A stretch of 64,000 nucleotides of DNA from Chiridota heheva (GCA_020152595.1 JAIGNY010004072.1:2100001-2164000); one strand, 5' to 3'; shown: positions 24,141-35,740, counted from the first letter of the stretch. Numbers and translations: made by a program. Notes: a model not told the origin generated them from the letters alone.

Positions 24141-24875
24141 GCAAGCTTTCATTATAATCATGCTTTTCCACTCTTGACTTAAACTCATACATTTGGGTAT
24201 CGTCAGCATATATCATGCTGCTGACACCATCTTCGAAAGCAAAAGTGTACATTGTGAATGCCATTGGACCGATCACAGAACCTTGTAGTACTTCTTCTTT
24301 GGGGACATAAACATTAGATTGTTTTTCATTTATTGTAACAACTTGAGATCTGTTAGTGAGGTAAGTTTTGAACCAGCTTAATGTTGTGCCGGAAATACCA
24401 TATCTATCGTCAAGACGTTCGAAGAATAGGTTATGATTGATAGTATCGAATGCCACAGAGTAGTCAAGCAATATCAAAACGACTTCCTCGCCCTTATACA
24501 CAGCAAGAAACAGATCATTATACACACAAAGCAGGGTTGTTTCAGTGCTGTGGTGAGTTCTGTAAGGCCTTTGCATCTTTCCATTTAATTCATTTTTTGA
24601 AGATAAGTTATGTATCTGTGCTGCACATGCACCAGTGCACGTTCAACAGTTTTCACCAGGAACTTAAGATTAGCCACCGGATGATAGTTTGTTTTTCTTA
24701 CAAATATTTCGATCTAAAGTTGGTTTCTTGATGAGGGGCCTAATGTGCACACATTTAAGCGAGTCAGGGAAGTGTCTATTTGCTAGTGAAAGATTAACAA
24801 TTCCAGTTATGATCGACAAAATAACATCAATGCAGTTCAAGAGGTCCTACCTTAACAGTATGGCTGAACAAGCAG
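24125..24875 (-). mobile_element. L2-like LINE reverse transcriptase fragment
   Basis: Minus-strand blocks in order: LANRHFPDSLKCVHIRPLIK then KPTLD (about 24800-24720), NYHPVANLKFLVKTVERALV, QRPYRTHHSTETTLLCVYND, VVLILLDYSVAFDTINHNLF (motif A), TYLTNRSQVVTI, VLQGSVIGPMAF (motif B), MIYADDTQMY (catalytic box, near 24200). This succession is characteristic of the CR1/L2 group, here closest to L2. There are a few frameshifts upstream of 24576 and an open frame of about 140 codons after it, so the copy is relatively young. It ends abruptly in the GAA tract just after the YADD box. Confidence 0.87.
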
Positions 24876-24942
24876 AAACAGCAGAGTAACCTGAAAGTAT
24901 TATACACAACAACCAGACAGCCAGTGGAAGGCGGTGCAATGC

Positions 24943-25219
24943 GACGACGACGACGAGTGAACACACAATTACAATGACGGGGTCGTCGCCTGCGTATTCG
25001 GTTACGATAGTAACAATGCTATCACAAAACGCTTAATACGACCCTGACGAGAACACAGGTACGACGTACGGACAGGCATAACTTCGACAACCAAGTCAAT
25101 GTCCACGGCCTTTGATAACCAGTTGTGGTGCACTGGCGTGTCTACCCAACCCAGGCTTGAACCCAGGGCCTCGTGGTCTGTAGACAGGTATGATAACCGC
25201 TACACCACAGTTAGTAGAC
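24943..25219 (-). mobile_element. Full-length tRNA-derived SINE with 12-bp TSD
   Basis: Flanked by perfect GCGGTGCAATGC duplications (24931-24942 and 25220-25231). On the minus strand it begins AACTGTGGTGTAGCGGTTAT (A box) and CCCTGGGTTCAAGCCTGGG (B box), a tRNA-like head closest by eye to Val/Glu-type tRNAs. Then comes AACTGGTTATCAAAGGCCGT, shared with the SINE at 3530, a ~140-bp body, and a (GTC)n tail. Length is 277 bp. Removing it rejoins the LINE frame around QPVEGGAM. Confidence 0.92.
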
Positions 25220-26294
25220 GCGGTGCAATGCAAGCATTCCAATGAGGAAAAGCAGCCTACTCACCTCTGTAGAGGACCAACTGACCAGATGGAAAGAATA
25301 CGTTCATGAAGTACTTAACAGAACCTCACCTGATAACCCACCAGACCTGGAACTAGGGGATATGTTTGACATAGATACTACAGATATCACAAAGCAGGAG
25401 ATCTTGAAGGATTTCAAGAGTTGAAAGAATAAGGCAGCGAGGGTAGACAACATTCCACCAGAAGCCTTGTCGTTTGGGCCACTGAGGAGGTTTCAAGTGA
25501 CTGAACTGAAGGAAAGGCTTATTACTAAAGCTTCCAAAGAGTGGGGATCTTTATCACAGTGTGATAGGTGGAAAGGAATAACCCTGTCTTCCATTCAAAG
25601 CATGAACCTCACCTGAGTCCTTTTAGAACGTTTGAACCGATGAAAGAGACCATTGACTCTAAACTTCGTCATGGACAAGCAGGTTTAAGGAAGGATCGTT
25701 CTTGTAAAACCAGGTTGCTTCGCTGCGAATTATTGCGAATCACTTTCGTTGACTTCAAGAAAGCATTCGACAGTATAGGCAGACAGGCGATCTGGAATAT
25801 TCCTCAGCATTGCGGAGACCCAACCAAAGTTATTACCCTCATAACAGACCTGGAGACCTGTACAACGGCCTCACTTTCCAAATTATCCACCATAAGAAAC
25901 TATCAAAGCACTTCAAGATTATAACTGGTGTTAGACAGGGACGTCTGCTGTCGCCACTCTTTTTCCTTGTCATCCTGGGCTGGATTACACGAACAGCCTG
26001 TGGCAACTCAGGGAAAGGCATTTAGTGGACGCTTCTGGCAGTCTGGATAGATTGGAAGAGGAAGATTTTGCAGATGATCTGGCTCTGTATTCACATAGCC
26101 GTCAACACATGCAAGAGAAAGTGGATGTCTTTAAGGACACAGCGCTACGGGTAGGGTTAAAAATAAATCAAGACAAAACCAAGGTTACCCACATTTACAA
26201 CAGACTTAACGAAGCCCTGACAATTGATGGTAGAACTGTGGAGGATTTTGTTTATCTTGGTTTTTAAATCAACAAGACAAGGGGTGCAGATAAG

Positions 26295-26632
26295 CAGGGA
26301 TGCCGGAACGATGGAAGAGCAAGGGGTGGGGAGGGGGACTCCAAAGAAAAGGCACCACGTCCCCAAAAAAGTTGAATAAATCTAGTACAATTTCAGACAA
26401 CCCCCTTCCTCCCGAGCATATATCAACAAAAATGATCAACTAAGTCAGTTACAACTATACAACGAAACAACTTTTAAGGACTTAAGAATCTAATAAAGCT
26501 CATGAAAGGCAAAATATGCAGGAATGATAGGCTATCTAGGACTTATTTTTTTTTAAGGCACTTCTGTCCCCTTTCCATCCTTGGGGCAGGAGGGACGATC
26601 GCCCCACTCCTTCTCCCTTTCCGGCGTCCCTT
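26295..26632. mobile_element. hAT-type MITE, 338 bp, in LINE ORF
   Basis: Starts CAGGGATGCCGGAACG and ends CTTTCCGGCGTCCCTT, so the inverted termini share GGGA(T/C)GCCGGAA. The flanks CAGATAAG (26287-26294) and CAAATGAG (26633-26640) match at 6 of 8 positions. The LINE frame GAD-K joins to DIQARIRKAQRAFA across the gap. Interior G/C-rich near both ends, AT-rich in the middle, non-coding. Confidence 0.85.
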
Positions 26633-27179
26633 CAAATGAGGATATCCAGGCAAGGATTAGAAAGGCACAACGAGCTTTCGCCATCGTGCGCCCTGTTTAG
26701 AAATCAACAGCCATATCCAAAAGAACCAAGCTTCGGATATTCAACTCCAATGTCAAGACAGTTTTGTTATATGATTCCGAGACTTGGAAAGTAACCAAAC
26801 ATAACATCACAAAGCTTCAAGTATTTATCAACAAATGCCTTCGTCAAATCCTCCGGCTCCAATGGTTTGACAAAGTTCCGAATGATACCATGTGCACATC
26901 TACAAACCAAGAACCAATACAGATCAAGAAAAAGGAAATTGCGTTGGGTTGGGCATACTATCAGAAAAGACCCCTCCTGCATAACAAGACAAGCCCTTGA
27001 GCTGCTGAATGGAATCCTCAGGGAACGAGGGAACGTGGACGTCCAAGACAAACCTGGCGACGTAGCTTACTAGAAGAATTGAAGCCACTGAAGCTTAACT
27101 TGGGACCATAGAAAGTGGAAGACAATTGTTGAAGCTCTATTTCCACAAGGAGTAAAGAGGACCAAGTCAAATAAGTCAC

Positions 27180-28040
27180 TGCAATTGCCCCAGCACTTGA
27201 TTGCTTAATAGCCTGCATAGCCTTTTTAAAGAAATCTGGAGTGGGTGCAAAACATGCAGAAAGGATATATCATCTTCACACAATTTATAGTCAGCGGAGC
27301 ATAGGCGTATGGACACGTGCTTATATAAAGGCAGGGGGAAAACGACTTTTGCACGAAAAATAGAGCAATTGCCCAAATTTTGGGATGAGTTAAATTGTTC
27401 AATTGTTGGACCTTGATTTAAAATAATTAATAACAATAATAAGCATTTAATAAGCACTTTTATTTAAATATTTTTTATCAATTCACCCGATTGATTTTTT
27501 TTAGACTGGGGGGAAATTTCCAGAAAATCAAGGAAAATTTCCGAAATTTGAATGAGATTTTCTGAGTATGTTACTCAATGTTGACTGTTGTGTTAGCAAT
27601 CGTAATTTATTACTAGGGATATTTTCCCAGCGTAAAAAAACTCACCACGGAAGGGAGAGGGGGGGGGGGCAATAAAAAGGAACGGAAAAGGGATCCCCCT
27701 CCCGCTTAGCATATTAAAAAAAGGGTATGGTAGCCTGTGTTTTCAGGTTTTTGAGGAGTCAAGGCCTACTTGTACGTCCATAATCTGATAATTCATATTA
27801 ACTTGAAACTACAAATAAGACAGAACGTTATAAAGACTAAAGGATTAACTAGGAGATTCATGTGTATAAAACTGCACTTTCTGTAGATATTCAGGAAAAC
27901 GAAATTGAAATGGAACGCATGTGCACGACAAAGCAACAAAAAGTGGCAATTCCGTTTTAAAGCAGGGAGCTGTTCAAGAATTTGGCGGATTGGCAGTTAA
28001 TGGAACCGACGAACCGTAAAGGCTAACATAGAAACAATAC
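27180..28040. other. No gene seen
   Basis: Sequence after the LINE end contains AAGGAAAATTTCC-type simple stretches (27515-27560) and a G-run near 27660. Nothing coding was recognised. Confidence 0.45.
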
Positions 28041-28048
28041 GTGTTCAG

Positions 28049-28084
28049 ACAGTTTAACCAGGGAGTTGCCATTTCCCTGGTTTA
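28049..28084. repeat. Perfect 13-bp inverted repeat (hairpin)
   Basis: GTTTAACCAGGGA and TCCCTGGTTTAAC are exact complements separated by about 10 bases. It follows GTTCAGACA. Possibly a foldback terminus; no flanking duplication was identified. Confidence 0.7.
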
Positions 28085-28124
28085 ACGAAGCTGGAAGTGC
28101 AGGAGTGTTTTCAATGGGAGAGGG

Positions 28125-28202
28125 GTTTGAATATCAAGGATGATACCGTGGTTTGAATATCAAGGATGATACCGTGGTTTGAATATCAAGGATGATACCG
28201 TG
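28125..28202. repeat. Three tandem copies of a 26-bp unit
   Basis: The unit starts GTTTGAATATCAAGGATG and ends ATACCGTG, and is repeated three times without visible change. Such uniformity suggests recent expansion. Confidence 0.9.
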
Positions 28203-28479
28203 CAATTACAAATTTCGGGGATTTCCTTTTTCTTTTTTTGGGCAGGAAGAGATAGTGCAAAGGACCGCGAAGGAGAAATATTCTCAGGTGGCAGTTTAAT
28301 TCACCTAGGAATTTTTGAAATATAACTTTCGGGCAGTTTCCTTTGATTTTCGGGTTATTTCTTCAATGTTAAAGAAAACAAAGCATTTCACGACGACAAC
28401 CTGTTACGTAGCAAAAGAATGTCAAAATATAAAATCAATATCAGTGGCCTTAAATCTGAACTGAATGTATTTAAATTTC

Positions 28480-29130
28480 AAGCTTTGTAGGCCGGGAAAA
28501 TGGTGAAAAGTGGTCAATAGCTCTGTGACCTTTAACCTTCTGACCCCCGGAGTCTACGGAACACAAACTCATGTACCAAGGTATTATGGTACAACACAGG
28601 GTTGGTATAGGTCTTGTATCTTTTGAGTTTAAAATGGTGCACAATTTTGCATAAAAAGCACTTATTTGACCTTTGGCCCATGACCTTAAATTATTTGTGC
28701 TTTTTGTTAGAATGTTGAGCTCTACCCACCTATGTAAATTGTAAAGATACCAAGTAAATCCTTCCAAAGATACAGCCCTTACCAAAAACTTGTTTCATTT
28801 GACTAATCTGTGACCTTTGACATTTGTACCCCAAAATCTTGGATGCAAAAGTTCCGGGCCAGGGGTACCGTCCACCAATTTTGGTTCATGTATGTATTAG
28901 TTTTTGAGTTATAAGCGACACAAAATTAATTGTTGCATACGCACACACGAACACACATATGCACCCCCCCCCCCTCCCACACACACGGATGCAAAAATTA
29001 CCCAATTTTGTCTCGTTCTAAAACTTATGACCCCTAACCCCTAATATGAGGTCATCATATGAGACCCCCTGGTGGGCCCGCCATGCATCCCCCTAATATC
29101 AAGGGGGTAACTATGTAGTGTAGGAGCTAT
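28480..29130. repeat. Probable dispersed repeat with TGACCTTTGAC words
   Basis: Multiple TGACCTTTGNC/TGACCTTTAACC words, a Ca-type CACACACGAACACACAT run, a poly-C run near 28970 and GGGGG-rich flanks give the look of a known invertebrate non-coding repeat style. There is no second copy in the window, so its repeat status is inferred. The 104-codon minus-strand frame across it has no recognisable domain. Confidence 0.35.
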
Positions 29131-29139
29131 AGGCAGTTA

Positions 29140-30230
29140 TTTACCTATATATTACAATATCTCATCCCCACATATAAGTATATGTGGGTGATGAGATAGG
29201 CTTAATGACAGTGTTATTGCACAAAAATATACAGACTCCAATGGCTCGTGAATCGTCGCATGTAACAAACCTAAAAACTACCGACCAAGCACTAAATTTC
29301 CCGAATTTGTTGTGAGGATGGGGAAGTGGGAGGCTGCCAGCACGTCCCGCCTTTTTTACGAACCTTTCACATACCCCCCGATGGTATTGTTCACATCCCC
29401 ACTTTAAGTTATTTTACTACGCTTTGCAAAAAACGCCTTGCAAAATAAAATGCATACACACTTCAAGGGAGATTCATTCATGGTTTTCCGGTCCTCGTTT
29501 CGATATGTTTGCCGTGAAATTACGTTATTTGGCTATTTGGCTATCAGCCAGAATTTGCCAGCCTGTTTTCTTTTTTAGTATTTATGCACAATGGTTCTAC
29601 CCGAATCTTTGTAAGTACTTTGTATTAGTGTTATAATCATTCATCGAATTCGTTGATTGCTTTTAACCAAAATGCGTCTCCAGCACTTAAAATGTAAATA
29701 TTTTCAAATTTTTGGCTACATATGTTATTTTCGAGGCTTGTTGCATTATCTTTAATATCATAACAGTGTTTATGAAAGCAGCTGCCAGTCCGCAGGTGCT
29801 GCCAGCTCAATTAAAGAATAACAAGAGATTAAGTTTTACAAATGTTCATAATACGGTTTTTTGTCACGCAATATTTACGCCATATACCACCACAAAAAGG
29901 TCTGTCTTTCGGTCAAGCTTCACATAAGATTGCAACGATTAAGTTTTGGAAAAACTTTATGATGGGTGAGGTTACGCCGAAAGCGTTAATTCTTTTCAAT
30001 GCATGTTTTCCCCAAACATTGTCTGCATTTTCCAAATTATGACGTACAGACTGATATTTATGATTTTTTGAAAATCATGCTCCCAACTACCGCCAAATGT
30101 GTAACTACACTTCAAGCGCAGGAGGGAGACAGTAGCGACGCCACGGGGGGACTGGGGACTTGTTCGGAACTTGCAACCCTATTGTTGCGCCCCTAGCCGT
30201 GAATTTTTTCACGTCAGTATTCGCAAAATG
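29140..30230. other. No gene seen
   Basis: AT-rich sequence with short frames only. A short hairpin-like pair CCCCACATATA/TATATGTGGG lies near 29165-29190. Confidence 0.45.
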
Positions 30231-30233
30231 TTT

Positions 30234-30725
30234 TAAGGCACTTCCTTGGTAGTGACTGGTCACCACGTTAAACGAGACCCTGTCGTGTAGGCAGGCTCAG
30301 GAGGAGAGGAAACACATTCTTTCGAGGGGTGTAACTCGACTTTTTTTTAATTGAGGACAGTACCGCCAATCAAGAATTCCTTCCCCACGGGGGGAAACAG
30401 GCGATCTTGCCCTTCACCTTACAGGGTCAAGAAGTGCCCTCCATTTTACGGGGAAAGGGCGCAAGAAGTGCCCTTTTGGTATCATAGTCTTTTATTCAAG
30501 GCGGTATTTTCGCCTCTGTTAATAAAAATAATGGTTGCGATAAAATAAATTAAGAATATGCTATATGAATAATGGCTGCTTTCAACATAAAAATGGGTAT
30601 TTTCTCTTCATTTGTGCATCTTCACTTGCAGGTGCATGATACCCGATTTTTTGATCATCATAGGACTCAATAAGGACGTAAAAAGTACCCTCTTCTTAAG
30701 TTTCGCCCTTGCCTTAATTAGGACT
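30234..30725 (+). repeat. Dispersed repeat, copy 1 (paralogue at 35135)
   Basis: The block order GTGACTGGTCACCACGT, GGCTCAGGAGGA, GAAACACATTCTTTC, AAGAAGTGCCCTCCATTTTA, TTTATTCAAGGCGGTATTTTCGCC, TCACTTGCAGGTGCATG and TTTCGCCCTTGCCTT is reproduced at 35215-35720 in the same orientation. Both are non-coding and diverged. Termini and class are unknown. Confidence 0.75.
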
Positions 30726-31309
30726 ACTGAGGAATTTGGTGTTCAATGCCCTCAAAAATATCCCATTGGATTTACTCGGGGCCAAATAAACAAACCAAAT
30801 TGCTCTGGGCTTTCAACCATATTGCTCCGCATCTGGCCACGAATTTCTTCACGTCAGTGTACCCAAACTGCGCGTATATCCTGCAGTATACAGACAGTAA
30901 ACCAGTAAACTCAGCCGCAAATGGCATCTCCTTTAAGCTGTTTAGCTTGGTGAACTTCAGAACATTGATCAGGTAGAATTACGTACTGACGTAGCTGTTT
31001 TTTTCACATCCATCGGTACAACGGACCAGAAAATAATGGCTAAAAGACGGTAGTCATGCACGTTTATGTAAGTGCTTTTTAATTTTTAGTTCAACATCCC
31101 TTTAAGGAATGTTGAGCTTAAGCAAGGCTAGCTTAAAATCCAGATTTTCGTCCGGATACGAGTGTTATTTTAGCAGCGTTTATCTAATCCTAAGCGTTTA
31201 TTTTGCTGTGTTGTCATGTTTGCCTTACATAGATCGATCCATGCATGCAACAGCACTTTGTATTAGTGCGTAGTTTTAACTAATTTTGCATTCCGAATTT
31301 CACCAAAAA

Positions 31310-31471
31310 TGCCTCCAAAAAATCGGTTTTCGCTCGGCGCGATCCGAAAGAATTTAGTAGATATAATAACATTGACTCGGAACGACCACCGAACATTTCC
31401 GAAGGATAAAGCACACTGCATGTGCCAATTGTGTTATGATATCCCGTTTGGGATTTGTCCCACAATATAAC
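31310..31471 (+). CDS. Small open frame, unrecognised (very uncertain)
   Basis: ATG in the context ACCAAAAATGCC opens 53 codons: MPPKNRFSLGAIRKN near the start and KAHCMCQLCYDIPFG near the end, with two cysteines spaced C-x2-C. I do not recognise a family. It could be a decayed transposon exon or a chance frame; the surrounding DNA shows no other blocks in this frame. Listed only because its composition is less biased than other short frames nearby. Confidence 0.15.
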
Positions 31472-31774
31472 CAAATAGGGGTATAGCACTTGTAGTTGAT
31501 AGCTTGTTAAAGCTATAACTTCCGTTTAAAAAATAAAGCTTTACTAGAAATAGCTTGAATGCCCAATTGGCACATGTACCGGACTTAAATATTCGTTTGA
31601 AACAACGCTAACCCTGATTTACAGTATGGGCTACCGTACCCATTTGCATACCTTTCGTCTATCATCATGAAAAGATAGCTTGAAATAAAGATTAGTTATA
31701 TAATACAATTGTTTTGTGTTTGGCTTTAAATCCCTTTTTACCCTTTGAGGTATTCAAATTTCAATCCCTGATTA

Positions 31775-31845
31775 AACAGCATTGGTATCCAATGTAGCGG
31801 TTATCAATCTTGTCATTCTTGTCTATAGACCACTAGGCCCTGAGA
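31775..31845 (+). mobile_element. Truncated tRNA-SINE head
   Basis: ATGTAGCGGTTATCAATC followed by TATAGACCACTAGGCCCTGAG parallels the head of the 24943 SINE (GTAGCGGTTATCATACC, AGACCACGAGGCCCTGGG). The copy ends before the B box is complete. Confidence 0.6.
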
Positions 31846-31982
31846 ATATATTTCTATATACTTTTTATTCTCATTTTTTTCCTCTGCAATTTGTATTATT
31901 TACAAAACAATTAATGTTGTATGTTTTCTCTAAAAGCTTTATCTTTACATCTAAAACATGAAAATCATCCCTGGACCTCGAT

Positions 31983-32115
31983 TTACTGATTTAAGACATA
32001 ACATAACATAACAAGATGACGTGCTAAGAAGGGTTAGTCACCCCATAAAATGCCCAAACTAACACCACCACCACCACAAAAAAACGCCAGAGTTAGTGAA
32101 GAACTTATCAATGTT
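31983..32115 (-). mobile_element. CR1-like LINE, 3'-UTR-only copy
   Basis: Plus-strand (ACATA)n, then AACAAGATGACGTGCTAAGA, CACCCCATAAAATGCCCAAA and CACCACCACCACAAA match the 3' end at 16073 and 44872. On the minus strand the element therefore ends in a (TATGT)n tail. Extreme 5' truncation. Confidence 0.85.
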
Positions 32116-32289
32116 GACATATACTGTAGTCAATGGGAGTAACATATACTGTAGTGATGACTGTAGTCATGGTAGTAATGGGATCCTGCACTATTTTGAT
32201 CAAAAAAAGTATATTCCTTTTAGCTAACTTTAGCTAACTTATAAAGTGTGGAAATGATACGACTTTAAGCAATTTCTGATACTAAAATC

Positions 32290-32945
32290 ATGCCAAAAAT
32301 GTTAAGCTTCCGAGGGCTTGCCCCTGCAATTGGGCTCGCCTACAACATACATGGACTTCGCCCCTGGATTTGACACAATATTAGCACTCTTCTGCCTGTC
32401 TGCTAAACAAAATGCAGGGGGCTTCCAGGGTTTCGCCCCTACATTTGACATATCTTAATGCACTTTTCTGCTATCACAATGACGAGAAACGTAAGGCTTT
32501 CGGCGGCTTCGCCCCTGGGTCCCTACAAGGGGCTTCACCCCTAGATTTGACACAAAGTTGAGCAATTTGTGTTGCTACTAATCACCAAAAAACGCAATGC
32601 TTCGCCCTGGATTTGACACGAGTTTAAGCAATTTTCTGTTATCAAAACACGAGAAACGCAGGACTTCCTCCCCGACCCTGGATTTGGCACAATATTAAGC
32701 AATGTTCTGCAGTCAAATTCAATGTTCAAATTCAGTGTTCTGCAATCAAACGCAGAGCTTTCGGGGGCTTCGACCCTAGATTTGTACACTAATTTTACGC
32801 AATTTAGTGCTACCAAAATCACGAAATATCTGCAGGGCTTCGGTCCTGGAATTTTTGACACGATTTTAAGAACTTTTCTGCTGTACCAAAATAACGAGAA
32901 ACACAGGGCTTTCCGAGGCTCGGGCCCCTACAACGGCTGCCTATA
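32290..32945. repeat. Degenerate minisatellite, units of roughly 70-110 bp
   Basis: Consensus blocks recur: GGGCTTCGCCCCTGGATTTG, ACACAATATTAAGCA, TTTTCTGCTATCAAAA, CACGAGAAACGCAGG. Five to seven irregular copies are visible. Open frames on the minus strand reflect the repeat. Confidence 0.8.
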
Positions 32946-32949
32946 AAGA

Positions 32950-33915
32950 AAATCATGAATTTACTACTGATAAACTAAATAATTTGATGAATTTACCCGT
33001 CATCTGAACGGTGCATGCCAATCAATATCTTTGTGCTCAACGTTTTACTATTATGAGCATTTTCTTCTTCTTCTTCTTTTTTTTTTTGAGGGGGTGGGGA
33101 TAGAGATGGGGGGAAACGCCCTTACCTTCACAGTGAAACCACCATGACCCATCACGCCACTGCATAATGCAAGTAATTTAATTCATTTTGAACAGCGATG
33201 CAATCCATGGATTGCGTTACTGCGTACGTTACTGCGTACGTTTCGCAAAATAAAATCACGATTTAACTGGAAAACATGGCCGATCACGGTACGCATGCAT
33301 CAATAAAAGCGCTGTGCTCAGTGATTAACGTCTCTGAGTTACAAAATAAGTCACACCCACCATAGCAACGCGGTAACTAAGTGGGGGCAAACAAACCTCA
33401 AATCCGCAATCGTGTGCACCAATGCATTGACATTTAGATGTTCGAGAGCCTGCCGCAAGCTTTGATTTATGGCACTTCTCCAATCTTTAAAGTTTTTAGC
33501 AAATGGGATAACCAAAAATCAGTTTGCTAACTGTTTTGGGTAACAGCAATCCGATTTACAAAGCCCGCAGCCCAATTTTTGTTCACCATTTTTCCGTCAC
33601 TCAGTATGTGTGTGCAGAAATGTGTTTTGTACAGTAAATTGCATTGACTACATGAGTGCGCGCCACTAGCTAGCTGTACTGTACAAGTACCGCGTAGAAT
33701 GCCCCCATCATCCCCTACACGCACACACACACACTTAGATATGCAGATTTTGTTGCTAGGCAAATTCATGTGGTGATTGGTTGAAAAAGCTGTCAATCAT
33801 TAAACCCAGAGAGCTTAATTCACTGAGCCCAATTAACTCCCGGTCTGAAGTCCTAAGTAATGTACGTGTGCAGTTGTATGGCAGTATATTAACTTTTCTT
33901 ATTTGCAATGACCAA
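32950..33915. other. No gene seen; possible MITE end and CA run
   Basis: CACGCCACTG near 33155 looks like the right terminus of a CAGTGGCGTG-type MITE, but no matching left end was found. TACTGCGTACGT is doubled near 33220-33240. A (CA)n run lies at 33718-33735. Confidence 0.4.
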
Positions 33916-33927
33916 AAGTGAAAATAC

Positions 33928-34477
33928 CAGTCCGGTTTGTACTCCCAAACGGGAGAACAGTTTTGGTCTCCCGATCCGGAGATACTTTACGGAAGTATCC
34001 CATAATGCATCTATTGAAATTTTGTATAGGAATAATATAAGAATAAGACAAATTTCGAGCGCGGGGAACTCAACCACTGCGAATGGTTCAATGTTTTCTT
34101 CACAAATTGAAATAATGGCATATGAATTATTTTTTCACCGTGCGATTTTAAAATTTACCTTGGAATTTTCGAGAAACTTGAAGAAAAGTGGTGAGTTCTT
34201 ATTATGTGCAGTCACGCTTTAACAAGATTTTCTGAAGATAAAAAATATTTTAAAGTTTTGTTCGGTATTTATTTTTGACTAACATTGTAATAAATGTTAT
34301 AAGAGTCAAATCAAATTTTTGCATCATCATTTCATTGTAAGAAAAAATACACACATAAAGCGACTACACCGAAGACTATGGCGAAGCTTCGTTATTGAAT
34401 AGACTTGTATTGCCCATGTCCCAATTCCCGAACGGGCGAACTCTGAGATCTCCCGATCTGGAGTACGAACCGGACTG
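33928..34477. mobile_element. TIR element, 550 bp, perfect 5-bp TSD
   Basis: Starts CAGTCCGGTTTGTACTCC and ends GGAGTACGAACCGGACTG, an 18-bp inverted repeat with one mismatch. AATAC flanks it on both sides (33923-33927, 34478-34482). CGGGAGA/TCTCCCG words lie just inside both termini. A 5-bp duplication with CAGTC termini does not settle the superfamily. No transposase; the 104-codon plus frame has no recognised domain. Confidence 0.82.
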
Positions 34478-34484
34478 AATACAG

Positions 34485-35130
34485 CATCAATTTGTATTAC
34501 AAGTCTGCAAATCGGGTATACACTGAAAACAAGTCATTGTGACTTACGTGTGCTTTTATTGGCATATGCCTAAAAGTGAAATAAAAATTATTGGGTGGGC
34601 TGAATCCCCCCTCCCCCTCCCCCCTCCCCCCAGCATCCCTTCTCCGCTTCCGACGGCACTGACGTGTATTCCTAACAACTCCAGCCTACTCAAATTAACA
34701 AACCACTCACAAAAACACAAAACAGGCTTTACCACCCCCAAAATATATGTTAAGCTATACTACATCATTGATTTTGCCATTGAATACATTCATGTATCAG
34801 GGCCTCGTTTAGGAATTACTACTGGGCACCCTAACATTTTACATGTAATACAAATTGCACGGAGAGCCACTCTGACGTTATTTTCAGTATATATAACGCA
34901 CATCTCATTTTAGCCTGAAATTATGCTAAAAAAAGTTTTTAAATTGTGCACAATATATAGCACTATCTGACAATATAGCTTACTTTAAACGAACTTTCTG
35001 AACAAAAATTTGTCAAACAATTGTTCAAAATAAGCGAAACACGGCAAAATGACAGTAATTAACTGTTTTTGCGAATGCAACGATTAGTGTGCGATTAGTG
35101 GCGAAGCTTATAGATTTGGGGCGACATTTG
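34485..35130. other. No gene seen
   Basis: Contains a C-rich run (34605-34640) and otherwise AT-rich unique-looking sequence. Confidence 0.45.
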
Positions 35131-35134
35131 ACCT

Positions 35135-35740
35135 TTTAAGGCGCCCCCTTAGTGACTATAGTGGTTCGATTTGGAGAAAAGTGGTGACCAAAAAGTGGTC
35201 GCTAGAGCATGAATTCTGGTGACTGGTCACCACGTGAGACGTGGCCCTGTCATGACATTGCATGCAGGCCCAGGAGGAAATGAAACACATTCTTTCTAGA
35301 GGTGTAACTTAACCTTCTTTTTTATTTGGGGGCAATACCGCCGGTCAAGGACGCCTGCACCACGGGGGAAACAAGCGATTTTGCCCTTCATCTCACAGGA
35401 GCAAGAAGTGTTCTCCATTTCACGGAGCAACTGGAAGGAAAGATGTGCGCTTTTTGAAATGTGTTCTTTTATTTAAAGCCTTATTTTCGCCCATGCTAAC
35501 AAAAATAACGGTTGTGATACTCAAAATCATTTATGCTATGAAAAATGGTTGTTTTCAACATAAAAAGCGTAATTTCTCTTCAAGTGTGCCTCTTCACTTG
35601 CAGGTGCATGCAGACCCGATGCTTTTTGTTTCTTTTTTGAATTGTTTTTTATTACCATGCTAGGACTCAAGTGGCGGCAAAAACGGCGAAAAGTGCCCTT
35701 TTTCGAGTTTCGCCCCTTGCCTTTTTCGCGTGCAGGCGTC
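35135..35740 (+). repeat. Dispersed repeat, copy 2 (paralogue of 30234)
   Basis: Same ordered blocks as the copy at 30234-30725: CTGGTGACTGGTCACCACGT, CAGGCCCAGGAGGA, GAAACACATTCTTTC, TTTTCGCCCATGCTAA, TCACTTGCAGGTGCATG. This copy has extra sequence at its left (GGCGCCCCCTTAGTGACTA). Confidence 0.75.

Larger units (their letters stand above)
24880..27170 (+). mobile_element. RTE/Nimb-like LINE, reverse transcriptase region, interrupted twice
   Basis: Plus-strand blocks: LLTSVEDQLTRWKEYVHEVL, KNKAARVDNIPPEAL, QAGLRKDRSC, FVDFKKAFDSIGRQAIWNI (motif A), TGVRQGRLLSPLFFLVI (motif B), EEDFADDLALYSHSRQHMQE (catalytic box, ~26060), GLKINQDKTKV, LRIFNSNVKTVLLYDSETWK, INKCLRQILRL. WVGHTIRKDPSCITRQALE and a KWKTIVEALF-like end follow. 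This C-terminal pattern (LYGSETW, FIN-CLR-IL-I-W, RKW-GH-LRK) belongs to the RTE/Nimb-like group common in marine invertebrates; exact clade not certain. Many stops mark a dead copy. A SINE (24943-25219) and a MITE (26295-26632) are inserted within it. Confidence 0.85.

Noticed and set aside
23116-24576. 486-codon minus-strand frame and the Lys/Arg-rich plus-strand frame
   Set aside because: Apart from the L2-like RT at the first ~145 codons, these are read-through of the GAA/GAG tract.
28471-28785. 104-codon minus-strand frame over the TGACCTTTGAC repeat
   Set aside because: No conserved motif; repeat-like composition; likely chance.
33908-34222. 104-codon plus-strand frame
   Set aside because: It starts outside and runs into the 550-bp TIR element; no domain, so not a gene.
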